A stretch of 49,096 nt of DNA, taken from assembly GCA_902764345.1 (NCBI GenBank), contig CACWVT010000025.1:1-49096 (forward strand), read 5' to 3'. The DNA is from an uncultured Ruminobacter sp. (GTDB lineage: Bacteria > Pseudomonadota > Gammaproteobacteria > Enterobacterales > Succinivibrionaceae). Each line of letters opens with the position of its first letter. Position 1 is the stretch's first letter. The notes below the pieces were generated by a model. That model saw nothing but the letters and a program-made list of their open reading frames with translations. It had not been told where the DNA came from and did not search any database. This document shows positions 23,612 to 31,633 of the stretch, piece by piece. A program made the position numbers and the translations under genes.

Positions 23612-24735
23612 AACATCTGATCCCTGGTACCGGTTTTATCTTTTTTCTTAAGAGGCACCTCACCGCTGACGGCCTCAATGTCTTCCTGCTTGATGACGGC
23701 AACCGTATCACCGTCATGAATTCTGTTTACCCCCTCAACAACTATCGATGTTCCAACCCTAAGTCCCTGATTTACGGCAACCATGGCTCCGTTCACGGGA
23801 CCTAAAACAACCTTTCTTCTGAATACCTTATTCTCTTCGTTAACAACAAATACGTAACGATCTTCACCGGCATATACAAGAGATTTAAGCGGAACTACGG
23901 GAAGCTTTTCGGAAGCCATGTTCATGGAGACCTCAAGCATCATACCGTCAAGAAGTTTAAATTCCTGGTTATCGAAGTAAATACGCACACCAACGGCAAG
24001 TGTATCAACATTAACGTGAGTATCAATCTGCTTAACCTTTCCGCTGAATATATGCCCAGGCCAGGCATCGGTTGTGGCAGTAACCTCCTGCCCTACCACG
24101 ATTTTGGATAGAAAACGCTCAGGAATGGGAAAATCCACATAAACCTGACTAATGTCATCAAGCTGAAATAAAACGGTCTCAGGCTTAACAAACTGGCCGG
24201 CCGTGATATTATGAAGGCTGAGAATTCCGTCAAACGGAGCTGTTATATCTCTCGCATTAAGCTCAGCCTGTCTTGCATCAACCACCGCAGTCTGACTCTT
24301 GACAAGTGCCCGTATCTGCTCATAAGAATCCTGACTGACAACCCCTTTGTTTATAAGCTTTCCGGACATCTCAAGGCGTCTCTGGTAATTTTTGAGAACC
24401 ACCTCAGATTCCTTAAGCAAAGCCTTGTGTCGGTCATTCTCCAGCTGAACAAGCAAATCACCGGTCTTTACCATCTGTGTCGGGCTGACAAAAACCTTAG
24501 ATATTCTTCCCGTAACTTCAGAAACAATCTGAACGGATCTGTTAGCATGAACCCTACCTACAAGAGGCAGTCTTGTACCTGCAGAAGAATACTCGACTTC
24601 AGCAATCCTAACCGTAGTCGGTACTGACTTATCCCTCAGAACAGCCGGATACTTAAGAATTGATGAACAGTTAACGGCATACAGCACTCCGCAGATTACC
24701 GCCACCGATAACAAACCGCCTATAATTCTCCACAT
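23608..24735 (-). CDS. RND efflux periplasmic adaptor (membrane fusion protein)
   Basis: A 375-residue HlyD/AcrA-type adaptor. An N-terminal membrane helix (about 5-22) anchors it. The lipoyl half-motif (GRISKVFVSPTQMVKTGDLLVQLE), an alpha-helical hairpin (about 105-165), the second lipoyl half (ITAPFDGILSLHNITAGQFVKPETVLFQL) and the beta-barrel and proximal domains follow. VNC near residue 23 is not a good lipobox, so it is probably helix-anchored. It links the RND pump to an outer-membrane channel encoded elsewhere. It lies 32 bp after trpS and overlaps the pump gene, so trpS transcripts may continue into the pump. Confidence 0.92.
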   Translation of the reverse strand: MWRIIGGLLSVAVICGVLYAVNCSSILKYPAVLRDKSVPTTVRIAEVEYSSAGTRLPLVGRVHANRSVQIVSEVTGRISKVFVSPTQMVKTGDLLVQLENDRHKALLKESEVVLKNYQRRLEMSGKLINKGVVSQDSYEQIRALVKSQTAVVDARQAELNARDITAPFDGILSLHNITAGQFVKPETVLFQLDDISQVYVDFPIPERFLSKIVVGQEVTATTDAWPGHIFSGKVKQIDTHVNVDTLAVGVRIYFDNQEFKLLDGMMLEVSMNMASEKLPVVPLKSLVYAGEDRYVFVVNEENKVFRRKVVLGPVNGAMVAVNQGLRVGTSIVVEGVNRIHDGDTVAVIKQEDIEAVSGEVPLKKKDKTGTRDQML

Positions 24736-24767
24736 ACCGACTGTCCCATAATTAAACAGATCTTAGG

Positions 24768-25766
24768 TTACAAAACAAAACCCACGGCCTTATATACCTT
24801 ATCGATGATTACCTGTGCTCTCTCAGAAGCCTTGTCTGCACCTGTTCTGAGAACTTCACGCAGATATGATTCATCCGCACGGAGTTCCTTATAGCGGTGC
24901 TGAACAGGTTCAAGGAAAGCCACTACGGCATCAGCAACCTCAGTCTTAAGATGACCATACATCTTACCTTCAAAATGCTTTTCCAGCTCTGCAACAGGAG
25001 TTTCAGTTACCGAACTCATCAGATCAAGAAGATTTGAAACACCGGCCTTATTCTCCCAGTCATAACGCACAACAGGAGGTTCGTCACTGTCGGTTACGGC
25101 TTTTTTAAGCTTCTTGATGATACTCTTCGGATCTTCAAGCATGGTAATAACGTTGTTTCTGTTATCATCAGACTTTGACATTTTCTTGTGAGGATCCTGA
25201 AGGCTCATCACGCGTGCACCTGATTCAGGAACAAAACCCTTTGGTAAAATAAAAATATCACCATAGAGCTGATTAAATCTGTATGCTATATCTCTTGTCA
25301 GTTCAAGATGCTGAAGCTGGTCCTCACCAACGGGTACAAGACTTGCCTGATATAAAAGAATGTCAGCAGCCATAAGAACAGGATAATCAAACAGCCCGGC
25401 TGTAGTACCGGCATTGCCGTAACGCTGAGACTTGTCCTTGAACTGGGTCATACGGCTAAGTTCACCCATCTGAGTATAACAGTTAAGAATCCATGCAAGC
25501 TGAGCGTGAGCAGGCACGTGAGACTGAAGAAATAAAGTACACTTTTGAGGATCTATGCCTATGGCAAGATATAAAGCCAGAGTATTAAAGCTTGCCTCAT
25601 GAAGTGCGGCAGGATCCTGTCTTACGGTTATCGCATGCTGATCCACAACACTGTACACGCAATCGTACTGCTCCTGCATTTTCACCCATTGGCGTAATGC
25701 CCCAATATAGTTACCAATGGATAATTCACCTGAAGGCTGAGCAGCACTAAACACTATTTCTTTCAT
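24768..25766 (-). CDS. trpS: Tryptophanyl-tRNA synthetase
   Basis: A 332-residue class-I synthetase charging tRNA-Trp, normal bacterial length. The HIGH-like motif is [14 protein letters not shown] (about 10-23), the KMSKS loop is [10 protein letters not shown], and the Trp-binding region has QDPHKKMS and [10 protein letters not shown]. In E. coli trpS ends the damX-dam-rpe-gph-trpS operon. Here it lies 152 bp after gph with a TATAAT between them (25883-25888), so it may have its own promoter. No clear ribosome site precedes the ATG. Confidence 0.97.
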   Translation of the reverse strand: MKEIVFSAAQPSGELSIGNYIGALRQWVKMQEQYDCVYSVVDQHAITVRQDPAALHEASFNTLALYLAIGIDPQKCTLFLQSHVPAHAQLAWILNCYTQMGELSRMTQFKDKSQRYGNAGTTAGLFDYPVLMAADILLYQASLVPVGEDQLQHLELTRDIAYRFNQLYGDIFILPKGFVPESGARVMSLQDPHKKMSKSDDNRNNVITMLEDPKSIIKKLKKAVTDSDEPPVVRYDWENKAGVSNLLDLMSSVTETPVAELEKHFEGKMYGHLKTEVADAVVAFLEPVQHRYKELRADESYLREVLRTGADKASERAQVIIDKVYKAVGFVL

Positions 25767-25882
25767 GGTAGTAAAAATTCCTAATTCATATAAAAGCCCA
25801 CAACGGGACTTAAGATGTATCTTTCTCCGGATATCTCTGCAGACGTATCCGTAAAGTGTTACCGATTAAACGTTCGATGGAT

Positions 25883-25888
25883 ATTATA
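25883..25888 (-). promoter_or_regulatory. Possible trpS -10 element
   Basis: Perfect TATAAT on the minus strand in the gph-trpS gap. No good -35 is found at 16-18 bp. Confidence 0.3.
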
Positions 25889-25918
25889 GCCCAAATAACT
25901 GAAACTCATTGAAAAAAG

Positions 25919-26611
25919 CTAATTAGGATCCTTAATAATTGCCAAAATATCCCGGAAATCATCGATAATCCTAAAAGCGCCCAATTTCTGAAAATCCACT
26001 CCCTGATTGTACCCAAAGGTCAGCGCTATCCCGGGAATACCGGCATTTACCGCAGCAAGAATATCGTTTACGGAATCTCCAACCATCCAAGAATCATCAA
26101 CACTTACTCCAAGTCTTGAAGCAGTGTATAACAACGGAGCCTTATCAGGTTTCTTTTCAGGAATAACCTCACTTCCGAGCCAAAAATCAAAATAATCAAG
26201 AAGACCAGACGGTTCCAGAACAGGTTCAATGAACCGGTGAGGCTTGTTAGTAACCACGGCAAGTCTGATACCGAGATTCTTCAGTTCAGAAAGGGTATCA
26301 ACAACCCCCGGATAAATCTTTGAACTGCAGTCACAACAAGATAAATAAGTATCATTAAAAACAGATCTGGCTCTGAAAAGTTCTTTATCATCCACATCAG
26401 TTAATGAAATATCCCTTCGACCGGCCAGAGCCCTGGCTAGGAGCATTGTTGCTCCGTTACCTATGTAACTTCTGAGAGCATCCATTGAAATTTCTTTTTT
26501 CCCCAGATCTCTCAGAGCGGCATTTACGGCAATGCCGAGCTGAAATGCCGTATCAGCCAGAGTTCCGTCAAGATCGAACATAATTAATCTGGGAACCCCT
26601 TGCCGATTCAT
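25919..26611 (-). CDS. gph: Phosphoglycolate phosphatase
   Basis: A 230-residue HAD-superfamily hydrolase. Motif I is MFDLDGTLADTA with the nucleophilic Asp, motif II VVTNKP, motif III the Lys of EKKPDKAPL, and motif IV VGDSVNDILAA. Gph removes 2-phosphoglycolate formed during repair of oxidative DNA ends. The place directly after rpe, with an ATGA overlap, supports gph over other HAD phosphatases. It is about 20 residues shorter than the E. coli protein (252). Confidence 0.92.
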   Translation of the reverse strand: MNRQGVPRLIMFDLDGTLADTAFQLGIAVNAALRDLGKKEISMDALRSYIGNGATMLLARALAGRRDISLTDVDDKELFRARSVFNDTYLSCCDCSSKIYPGVVDTLSELKNLGIRLAVVTNKPHRFIEPVLEPSGLLDYFDFWLGSEVIPEKKPDKAPLLYTASRLGVSVDDSWMVGDSVNDILAAVNAGIPGIALTFGYNQGVDFQKLGAFRIIDDFRDILAIIKDPN

Positions 26612-27279
26612 CAGACTTTCTCCAGTTCAGAACGCATAGAAGCAATAACCTTTCTGTAATCGTCGGCTCCAAAAATTGCAGAACCAGCAACAAACATATT
26701 GGCTCCTGCGGAAGCAATTTCCGCAATATTGTTCGGCTTTACACCACCGTCCACTTCAATCACAAGATCATCCCTGCCATTTGCTATAGCAGATTCTTTC
26801 AAGGCTCTAATCTTTGCCAAAGCACTAGGAATAAAACTCTGTCCGCCGAACCCCGGATTAACTGACATAATTACAACCATGTCAAGCTTATCCCAAACAT
26901 AATCAAGCACATTTAGCGGTGTTGCAGGATTCAAAGCAAGACCGGCTCTGCACCCACGACTTTTAATAAGTTGTAAAGATCTGTCTACATGTCTTGAAGC
27001 TTCAGGATGAAATGTTATGCTGGTTGCACCGGCATCAGCAAAAGAACCGATTAGCTCATCTACCGGAGTTACCATTAAATGTGCGTCTATCGGAGCGGCA
27101 ATGCCAAATTTACGCAAAGCACTGCAGATCTGCGGTCCAAACGTAAGGTTAGGTACATAATGATTGTCCATTACATCAAAATGAACAACATCAGCTCCTG
27201 CTTCCAAAACCTCCTTAACATCATCACCTAAACGAGCCAAATCGGCAGACAATATTGACGGAGCAATTATATATTTCAT
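26611..27279 (-). CDS. rpe: Ribulose-phosphate 3-epimerase
   Basis: A 222-residue TIM-barrel enzyme interconverting ribulose-5-phosphate and xylulose-5-phosphate in the pentose phosphate pathway. Signatures: [29 protein letters not shown] with a metal-binding His and the catalytic Asp, [10 protein letters not shown] and EVDGGV with the second catalytic Asp. It overlaps the damX fragment upstream by ATGA and gph downstream by ATGA, so damX-rpe-gph looks like one coupled operon. The dam gene that separates damX and rpe in E. coli is absent. Confidence 0.97.
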   Translation of the reverse strand: MKYIIAPSILSADLARLGDDVKEVLEAGADVVHFDVMDNHYVPNLTFGPQICSALRKFGIAAPIDAHLMVTPVDELIGSFADAGATSITFHPEASRHVDRSLQLIKSRGCRAGLALNPATPLNVLDYVWDKLDMVVIMSVNPGFGGQSFIPSALAKIRALKESAIANGRDDLVIEVDGGVKPNNIAEIASAGANMFVAGSAIFGADDYRKVIASMRSELEKV

Positions 27280-27791
27280 TGAATTTCCTTCTTAACTGCA
27301 GCAATGTTCTTTGCCCAAGGTTTGGTCTTTCTGATGGCCTCAGGCAGACCAGAAATGGATTGTGTCGCTGAACTTCTGTCCTTAAAATCGCCATACATAA
27401 CTATGTACTGCTGATCCTTCTTTCTGAAGAGAACCCAACTGTTCCCCACCTTACGGGCAACCCTTTGTGCCTCATCCTTTTTAGAAGTTGCAACTAACTG
27501 CACAGTATAATGAGAATCATTCAATTCTTCAAAAGGTAATTGCTTATTATCCCCGGTAACACTCTGAGAATTACGCTCTTCCTGTTTCTTATGCTGAGCA
27601 TCGGCTCTTGCTTTTTCTTCCGCAGCTTTCTTTGCCGCATCTAATTTTGCCTTTGCTTCAGCTTCTGCCTTCGCCTTTTCTTCTGCTGCCTTCTTTGCAG
27701 CCTCTAATTTTGCCTTTGCTTCGGCTTCTGCCTTAGCCTTCTCTTCAGCAGCTTTCTTTTCTGCCTCTAATTTTGCCTTTGCCTCGGCTTC
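27276..27791 (-). pseudogene. damX: DamX C-terminal part with SPOR domain, out of frame with the N-terminal part
   Basis: The frame open from the repeat junction at about 27791 down to the stop at 27276 encodes three more KLEA-type repeats, a short linker and a SPOR domain (from 27524: HYTVQLVATSKKDEAQR to NIAAVKKEI). SPOR binds denuded septal peptidoglycan. The only plausible start inside is a TTG at 27524, with no ribosome site. I therefore read this as the severed C-terminus of the damX gene at 27767-29473, not as an independent gene. Restoring the frame would give a single DamX of about 730 residues. It overlaps the rpe start by 4 bp. Confidence 0.8.
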
Positions 27792-28250
27792 TCTGCCTCC
27801 AGTTTCGCCTTTGCTTCGGCTTCTGCCTTAGCCTTTTCTTCTGCGGCCTTCTTTGCGGCTTCCAGTTTTGCCTTTGCTTCAGCTTCTGCCTTCGCCTTTT
27901 CTTCTGCGGCCTTCTTTTCTGCCTCCAGTTTCGCCTTTGCTTCAGCTTCTGCCTTTGCCTTTTCTTCTGCGGCCTTCTTTGCGGCTTCCAGTTTTGCCTT
28001 TGCTTCGGCTTCTGCCTTAGCCTTTTCTTCTGCAGCCTTTTTTGCAGCCTCTAATTTTGCCTTTGCTTCGGCTTCTGCCTTAGCCTTTTCTTCTGCAGCC
28101 TTTTTTGCAGCCTCTAATTTTGCCTTTGCTTCGGCTTCTGCCTTAGCCTTCTCTTCAGCAGCTTTCTTTTCTGCCTCTAATTTTGCCTTTGCCTCGGCTT
28201 CTGCAGCTTTCTTTTCTGCCTCCAGTTTTGCCTTTGCGTCAGCTTCAACC
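27606..28250 (-). repeat. 63-bp in-frame tandem repeats of damX
   Basis: About eleven units encode variants of KLEAAKKAAEEKAKAEAEAKA (21 residues, 63 bp), a long charged alpha-helical rod. Two adjacent units around 28015-28140 are identical at the DNA level. The block ending at 28203 recurs exactly at the block ending at 27792, which points to recent duplication. One end unit is short (45 bp). The damX frameshift lies inside this array, at about 27788-27796. Confidence 0.9.
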
Positions 28251-29473
28251 TTGAGCTTTTCTTCCGCTTTTATTAAATTTTCGTGCCTTGCGTTATTTTC
28301 CGCAATATCCTTGGCTTTAGCTTCTATATTAGCCTCAGCCCTCAATTTATCAACAGTTTCGCCGGTATCATTCAAGCCTGAAGATTTAGCGGTTGCACCA
28401 GTAACAATATCGGCACTGTCTTCATCAGAAATTACTATTTTCTTTTCAGGAGATGCAGAATCTTCGTTTTTTGAAATGTTTGCTGAACTTCCCTCAGACT
28501 TTGAACTTACACTCCCTTTCTCTTCCACTATTACAAATGGATTCAAATCCTCTCGAGGTCGACTGAGTTCAGGTGCCAGTGAATCAACATTTCTGTCGTC
28601 ATTTTCAATGAGACTCTGCATTTCTCTGACACTGGTATTATGTTCATATGCATATTCATCATTCACAAGAGGTTTATTCTGATTCTTGATAACATATACA
28701 AGGATTCCAGCTACCGTGGCGGCTATGGCTGCTCCGCCAAACAACGCTGTCAGGACAGCTTTCTTTCGCTTTTTGGCCCTTTCTATTGGATTGTATTTAT
28801 TACAGTCAACATCAGAAATCCCCTCAATCATACTCTTGATGGCCCCCGGATTTCCTTTTGCTGCCTGTAACTCCCTGCTGTTCTTTAATGAACGGTCGTC
28901 AAGACCGCGCATCCCGACCTGACTGCCATAATAATGCATTACAAGTATACTTTCCTGCATGCTTATCGGTTTTATCTGCATCTCCATAGGTTCAATTGCA
29001 AGGGAATTAAGCTGCCTTACCTTCTGAGATAATTTTGAGGATGAGGATACGGTAGCTACAATTGAAAAAAGCTGTTCTTTAGCATAAGTACTGTAGATGT
29101 CAGCAAGTTCGGATATAAAGCGATCGGCAACATTATCAAAATCATCAATAACGATAAGGACTCGTTTACCATTGAAATTAATCTTCTGAACAGTACCTAT
29201 CAATTTATCATTAGAGTTAATCTTATTTGTTTTGGATATCTGATTAAGCAGTATCTCTCTGCACTTTGTCAGATCATGATTACCAGCTCCCGGGATATAT
29301 GCCTTTATAAACTTATCATCGACAGCAGAAATCAACTGTTCACATATAACTGTTTTACCGGCCCCGAGACTCCCCTTAAGAATAATAAAAGGAGCCCCTA
29401 CAGATATCTGGTATTTGATTCTTTCAACTAATGATTTTTGACTTGTTAATTGAGGCAGCTGTTCTAAAGCCAT
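27767..29473 (-). CDS. damX: DamX, N-terminal part (ATPase domain, TM helix, repeat rod); frameshifted
   Basis: The 568 residues contain an AAA/ExeA-like P-loop domain (GSLGAGKT about 35-42; VIDDFDN as Walker B), a single membrane helix at about 238-262 (LTALFGGAAIAATVAGILVYVI), an acidic linker and an alanine/lysine/glutamate repeat rod. The frame then leaves the repeat pattern and ends in KPRQRQN. DamX is a divisome protein whose C-terminal SPOR domain finds septal peptidoglycan; here SPOR is in another frame (27276-27791). The place between aroB and rpe is that of E. coli damX. aroB ends at a terminator, so damX needs its own promoter in 29474-29800. A sequencing or assembly error in the repeats is possible. 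Confidence 0.85.
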   Translation of the reverse strand: MALEQLPQLTSQKSLVERIKYQISVGAPFIILKGSLGAGKTVICEQLISAVDDKFIKAYIPGAGNHDLTKCREILLNQISKTNKINSNDKLIGTVQKINFNGKRVLIVIDDFDNVADRFISELADIYSTYAKEQLFSIVATVSSSSKLSQKVRQLNSLAIEPMEMQIKPISMQESILVMHYYGSQVGMRGLDDRSLKNSRELQAAKGNPGAIKSMIEGISDVDCNKYNPIERAKKRKKAVLTALFGGAAIAATVAGILVYVIKNQNKPLVNDEYAYEHNTSVREMQSLIENDDRNVDSLAPELSRPREDLNPFVIVEEKGSVSSKSEGSSANISKNEDSASPEKKIVISDEDSADIVTGATAKSSGLNDTGETVDKLRAEANIEAKAKDIAENNARHENLIKAEEKLKVEADAKAKLEAEKKAAEAEAKAKLEAEKKAAEEKAKAEAEAKAKLEAAKKAAEEKAKAEAEAKAKLEAAKKAAEEKAKAEAEAKAKLEAAKKAAEEKAKAEAEAKAKLEAEKKAAEEKAKAEAEAKAKLEAAKKAAEEKAKAEAEAKAKLEAEKPRQRQN

Positions 29474-29859
29474 GATCTTTCTTTTCCCTACTATATGTCC
29501 AACTGTTCATTGGCAGTTAATTATTATAATTAGCACCGTTTCCGCTAACCGCCATGAACACAGATAAATTTTCATGGTAAATCTCGGCAGTTAACAATCT
29601 GTTATAACGACCTGTTGGTTTTCCGGTTCGTGATCTGTTCATAAGTGCTTAATGCAGGCCATTTAACGACTTCAGATCCCAACGAAGGAATTATAATAAA
29701 TAATTGACCGACCATACACATATAAAAAATTTTTAACATTAAGACTGTGAATAGACTTGAAAAAATAATGAAACTGCTTTCTGTTTGAATTTTCAATAAA
29801 AAAAGAGGGCAAATCAATAATTTTCCCTCTTTTTACCTCATAATAAGAACCACAAATAA
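29474..29859. other. aroB-damX intergenic region
   Basis: 386 bp. It contains the aroB terminator at 29800-29834. On the minus strand TATAAT occurs at 29523-29528, about 50 bases before the damX start, but without a good -35. The minus-strand open frame at 29602-29817 is hydrophobic with no recognisable match and no ribosome site; I do not call it. Confidence 0.6.
29800..29834 (-). terminator. aroB terminator
   Basis: AAAAAGAGGG (29800-29809) pairs with CCCTCTTTTT (29825-29834). On the minus strand a run of seven T follows. The 15-nt loop is A-T rich. It separates aroKB from damX. Confidence 0.85.
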
Positions 29860-30939
29860 TTATCTGGTTGCGTCTTCTATTTCCTTAAGCGTCAGATCAT
29901 CTTTCACTGAAGACTGACCTAAAGAATCCGGAATAATATAGCGTATTTTTCCATTTACAGCCTTTTTGTCATGAACCATAAGCTTCAGGAAATCATCGGT
30001 GGTCATGCTGTCAGGCTTGGAAACAGGAAGCCTGTTGTTCTTCAAAAGACAGACAATGCGTTCAAACTCTTCCTCGGAAACAGAACCTCTGGAAAGAGCT
30101 ACACGGGAAGCCATAACAATACCTGCCGCGACAGCTTCACCGTGAAGCCATACACCATATCCCATAAATGTCTCAATGGCATGTCCAAACGTATGGCCGA
30201 GATTTAGTATTGCACGAATTCCACCTTCTCTTTCATCCTCATGTACAACAGCAGCTTTTATTGAACAGCATCTGTGAACAACTTCTGAAATCACGTCAGA
30301 ATCAAGTTTCCAAATATCATCAGTATGTTCTTCAAGATATTCAAAGAAGGATTTGTCCCAGATAATGCCGTATTTAATTACTTCAGCCATACCGGCAGCC
30401 AGTTCTCTTTCAGGAAGCGTCTTAAGACAGAACAAATCGATTATAACGGCCTTAGGCTGGTAAAACGCACCGATCATGTTCTTACCGAGTGGGTGATTTA
30501 TACCTGTTTTACCGCCAACAGAGGAATCCACGTGCGATAAAAGAGTGGTCGGAACCTGAACGAAATCCACCCCACGCTGGAAGGATGCGGCTGCAAACCC
30601 CGTCAAATCGCCGATAACTCCGCCCCCCAAAGCAATAAGAGTAGTATCACGCCCACAGTTATGCTCAAGCAGAAAAGTCATAATCTGATTAAAACTTTCA
30701 AGATTCTTATACTTTTCACCATCAGGCAAAATACAGCTTGATACCTTATAACCAAGTCTTTTGACAGATTCCTCCAACCTGGATAAATACCAGGTACAGA
30801 CTGTGGTATTTGTAACAATGACGACATTACCCTTCTTCTTGATGCAGTTTCCCCATACATCCTCACGATCAAGCAATCCACCATCAATATATATAGGATA
30901 ACTGCGTTCTCCAAGTTCAACCATTAACGTCTTCATCAT
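29860..30939 (-). CDS. aroB: 3-dehydroquinate synthase
   Basis: AroB turns DAHP into 3-dehydroquinate, step two of the shikimate pathway, using NAD and a divalent metal. The 359-residue protein (E. coli 362) has [10 protein letters not shown] at the start, [16 protein letters not shown], the [18 protein letters not shown] loop, AEVIKYG with the metal-ligand Glu, and [11 protein letters not shown] plus LHGEAVAAG with the metal-ligand histidines. The ATG at 30939 overlaps the aroK stop as ATGA, giving translational coupling; a second ATG is the next codon. Confidence 0.97.
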   Translation of the reverse strand: MMKTLMVELGERSYPIYIDGGLLDREDVWGNCIKKKGNVVIVTNTTVCTWYLSRLEESVKRLGYKVSSCILPDGEKYKNLESFNQIMTFLLEHNCGRDTTLIALGGGVIGDLTGFAAASFQRGVDFVQVPTTLLSHVDSSVGGKTGINHPLGKNMIGAFYQPKAVIIDLFCLKTLPERELAAGMAEVIKYGIIWDKSFFEYLEEHTDDIWKLDSDVISEVVHRCCSIKAAVVHEDEREGGIRAILNLGHTFGHAIETFMGYGVWLHGEAVAAGIVMASRVALSRGSVSEEEFERIVCLLKNNRLPVSKPDSMTTDDFLKLMVHDKKAVNGKIRYIIPDSLGQSSVKDDLTLKEIEDATR

Positions 30940-31463
30940 AGTTCCTTCATAGCTTCATATTTATCTATAATCTGTACGGCAATCTGTCTTGCAGAATACT
31001 GATCTGTTTCAACGACGATGTCAGCAACTTCCGTATAAAGCGGTTCTCTTTCTGCCATAAGTCTCTGTAGCGTTCCTAAAGGATCCGGGTTGTTAAGGAG
31101 TGGTCTCCTTGTGTCACGACATGTTCTCTGATACTGTTTCTCCACTGAAGTTTTAAGATACACAACAACCCCTCTGGAAGACAGAGCGCTTCTGTTATGA
31201 GCGTTTTTGACAGCTCCACCACCGGTAGCCAGAATAATACCTTTCTTCTGTGTCAACTCATCGATAACTGCTTCTTCTCTTTTTCGGAACCCTTCCTCAC
31301 CCTCAACATCAAACACCCATGAAATATCGGCCCCGGTTCGTTTTTCAATTTCTGTATCGGAATCAATTAAAGGAAGAGAGGTAAGCTCGGACAGAATTTT
31401 TCCTATAGTACTCTTACCGGCCCCCATAGGCCCAACTAAAAAAATACTCTGACATTCAGACAT
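30936..31463 (-). CDS. aroK: Shikimate kinase I
   Basis: A 175-residue kinase phosphorylating shikimate with ATP. P-loop [12 protein letters not shown] (about 11-22), substrate-binding [26 protein letters not shown], and the lid arginines in RDTRRPLL. Length matches E. coli AroK (173). It heads aroK-aroB. A terminator (31586-31610) separates it from pilQ, so it needs its own promoter; on the minus strand TATAAT occurs at 31519-31524, about 55 bases before the start. Confidence 0.96.
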   Translation of the reverse strand: MSECQSIFLVGPMGAGKSTIGKILSELTSLPLIDSDTEIEKRTGADISWVFDVEGEEGFRKREEAVIDELTQKKGIILATGGGAVKNAHNRSALSSRGVVVYLKTSVEKQYQRTCRDTRRPLLNNPDPLGTLQRLMAEREPLYTEVADIVVETDQYSARQIAVQIIDKYEAMKEL

Positions 31464-31585
31464 AATATTTAACAGCCTTACATGAATTATGGTTACGGAA
31501 ATATAAAAGAATAAGCTGATTATAACTTATTTTCCTGTAACATGCGCATTATAAAGACCAAGCATGAAAAATTGTCGACCATAAA

Positions 31586-31610
31586 AAAAGGCTGTCAGAG
31601 ACAGCCTTTT
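31586..31610 (-). terminator. pilMNOPQ operon terminator
   Basis: AAAAGGCTGTC (31586-31596) pairs with GACAGCCTTTT (31600-31610), loop AGA. On the minus strand the T-run continues to seven residues. Confidence 0.9.
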
Positions 31611-31633
31611 TACTACCTAATCAAAATGCAGTA

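Noticed and set aside
27773-28054. Cys/Phe-rich plus-strand open frame over the damX repeats
   Set aside because: It is the antisense of the Lys/Glu/Ala repeat; composition is an artefact and no start signal exists.
27606-28250. CRISPR-like or non-coding repeat array
   Set aside because: The 63-bp units are a multiple of three, encode a continuous KLEAAKKAAEEK rod, vary at third codon positions and have no unique spacers.
29602-29817. 71-residue hydrophobic minus-strand open frame between aroB and damX
   Set aside because: No ribosome site, no recognisable family, and it overlaps the aroB terminator.
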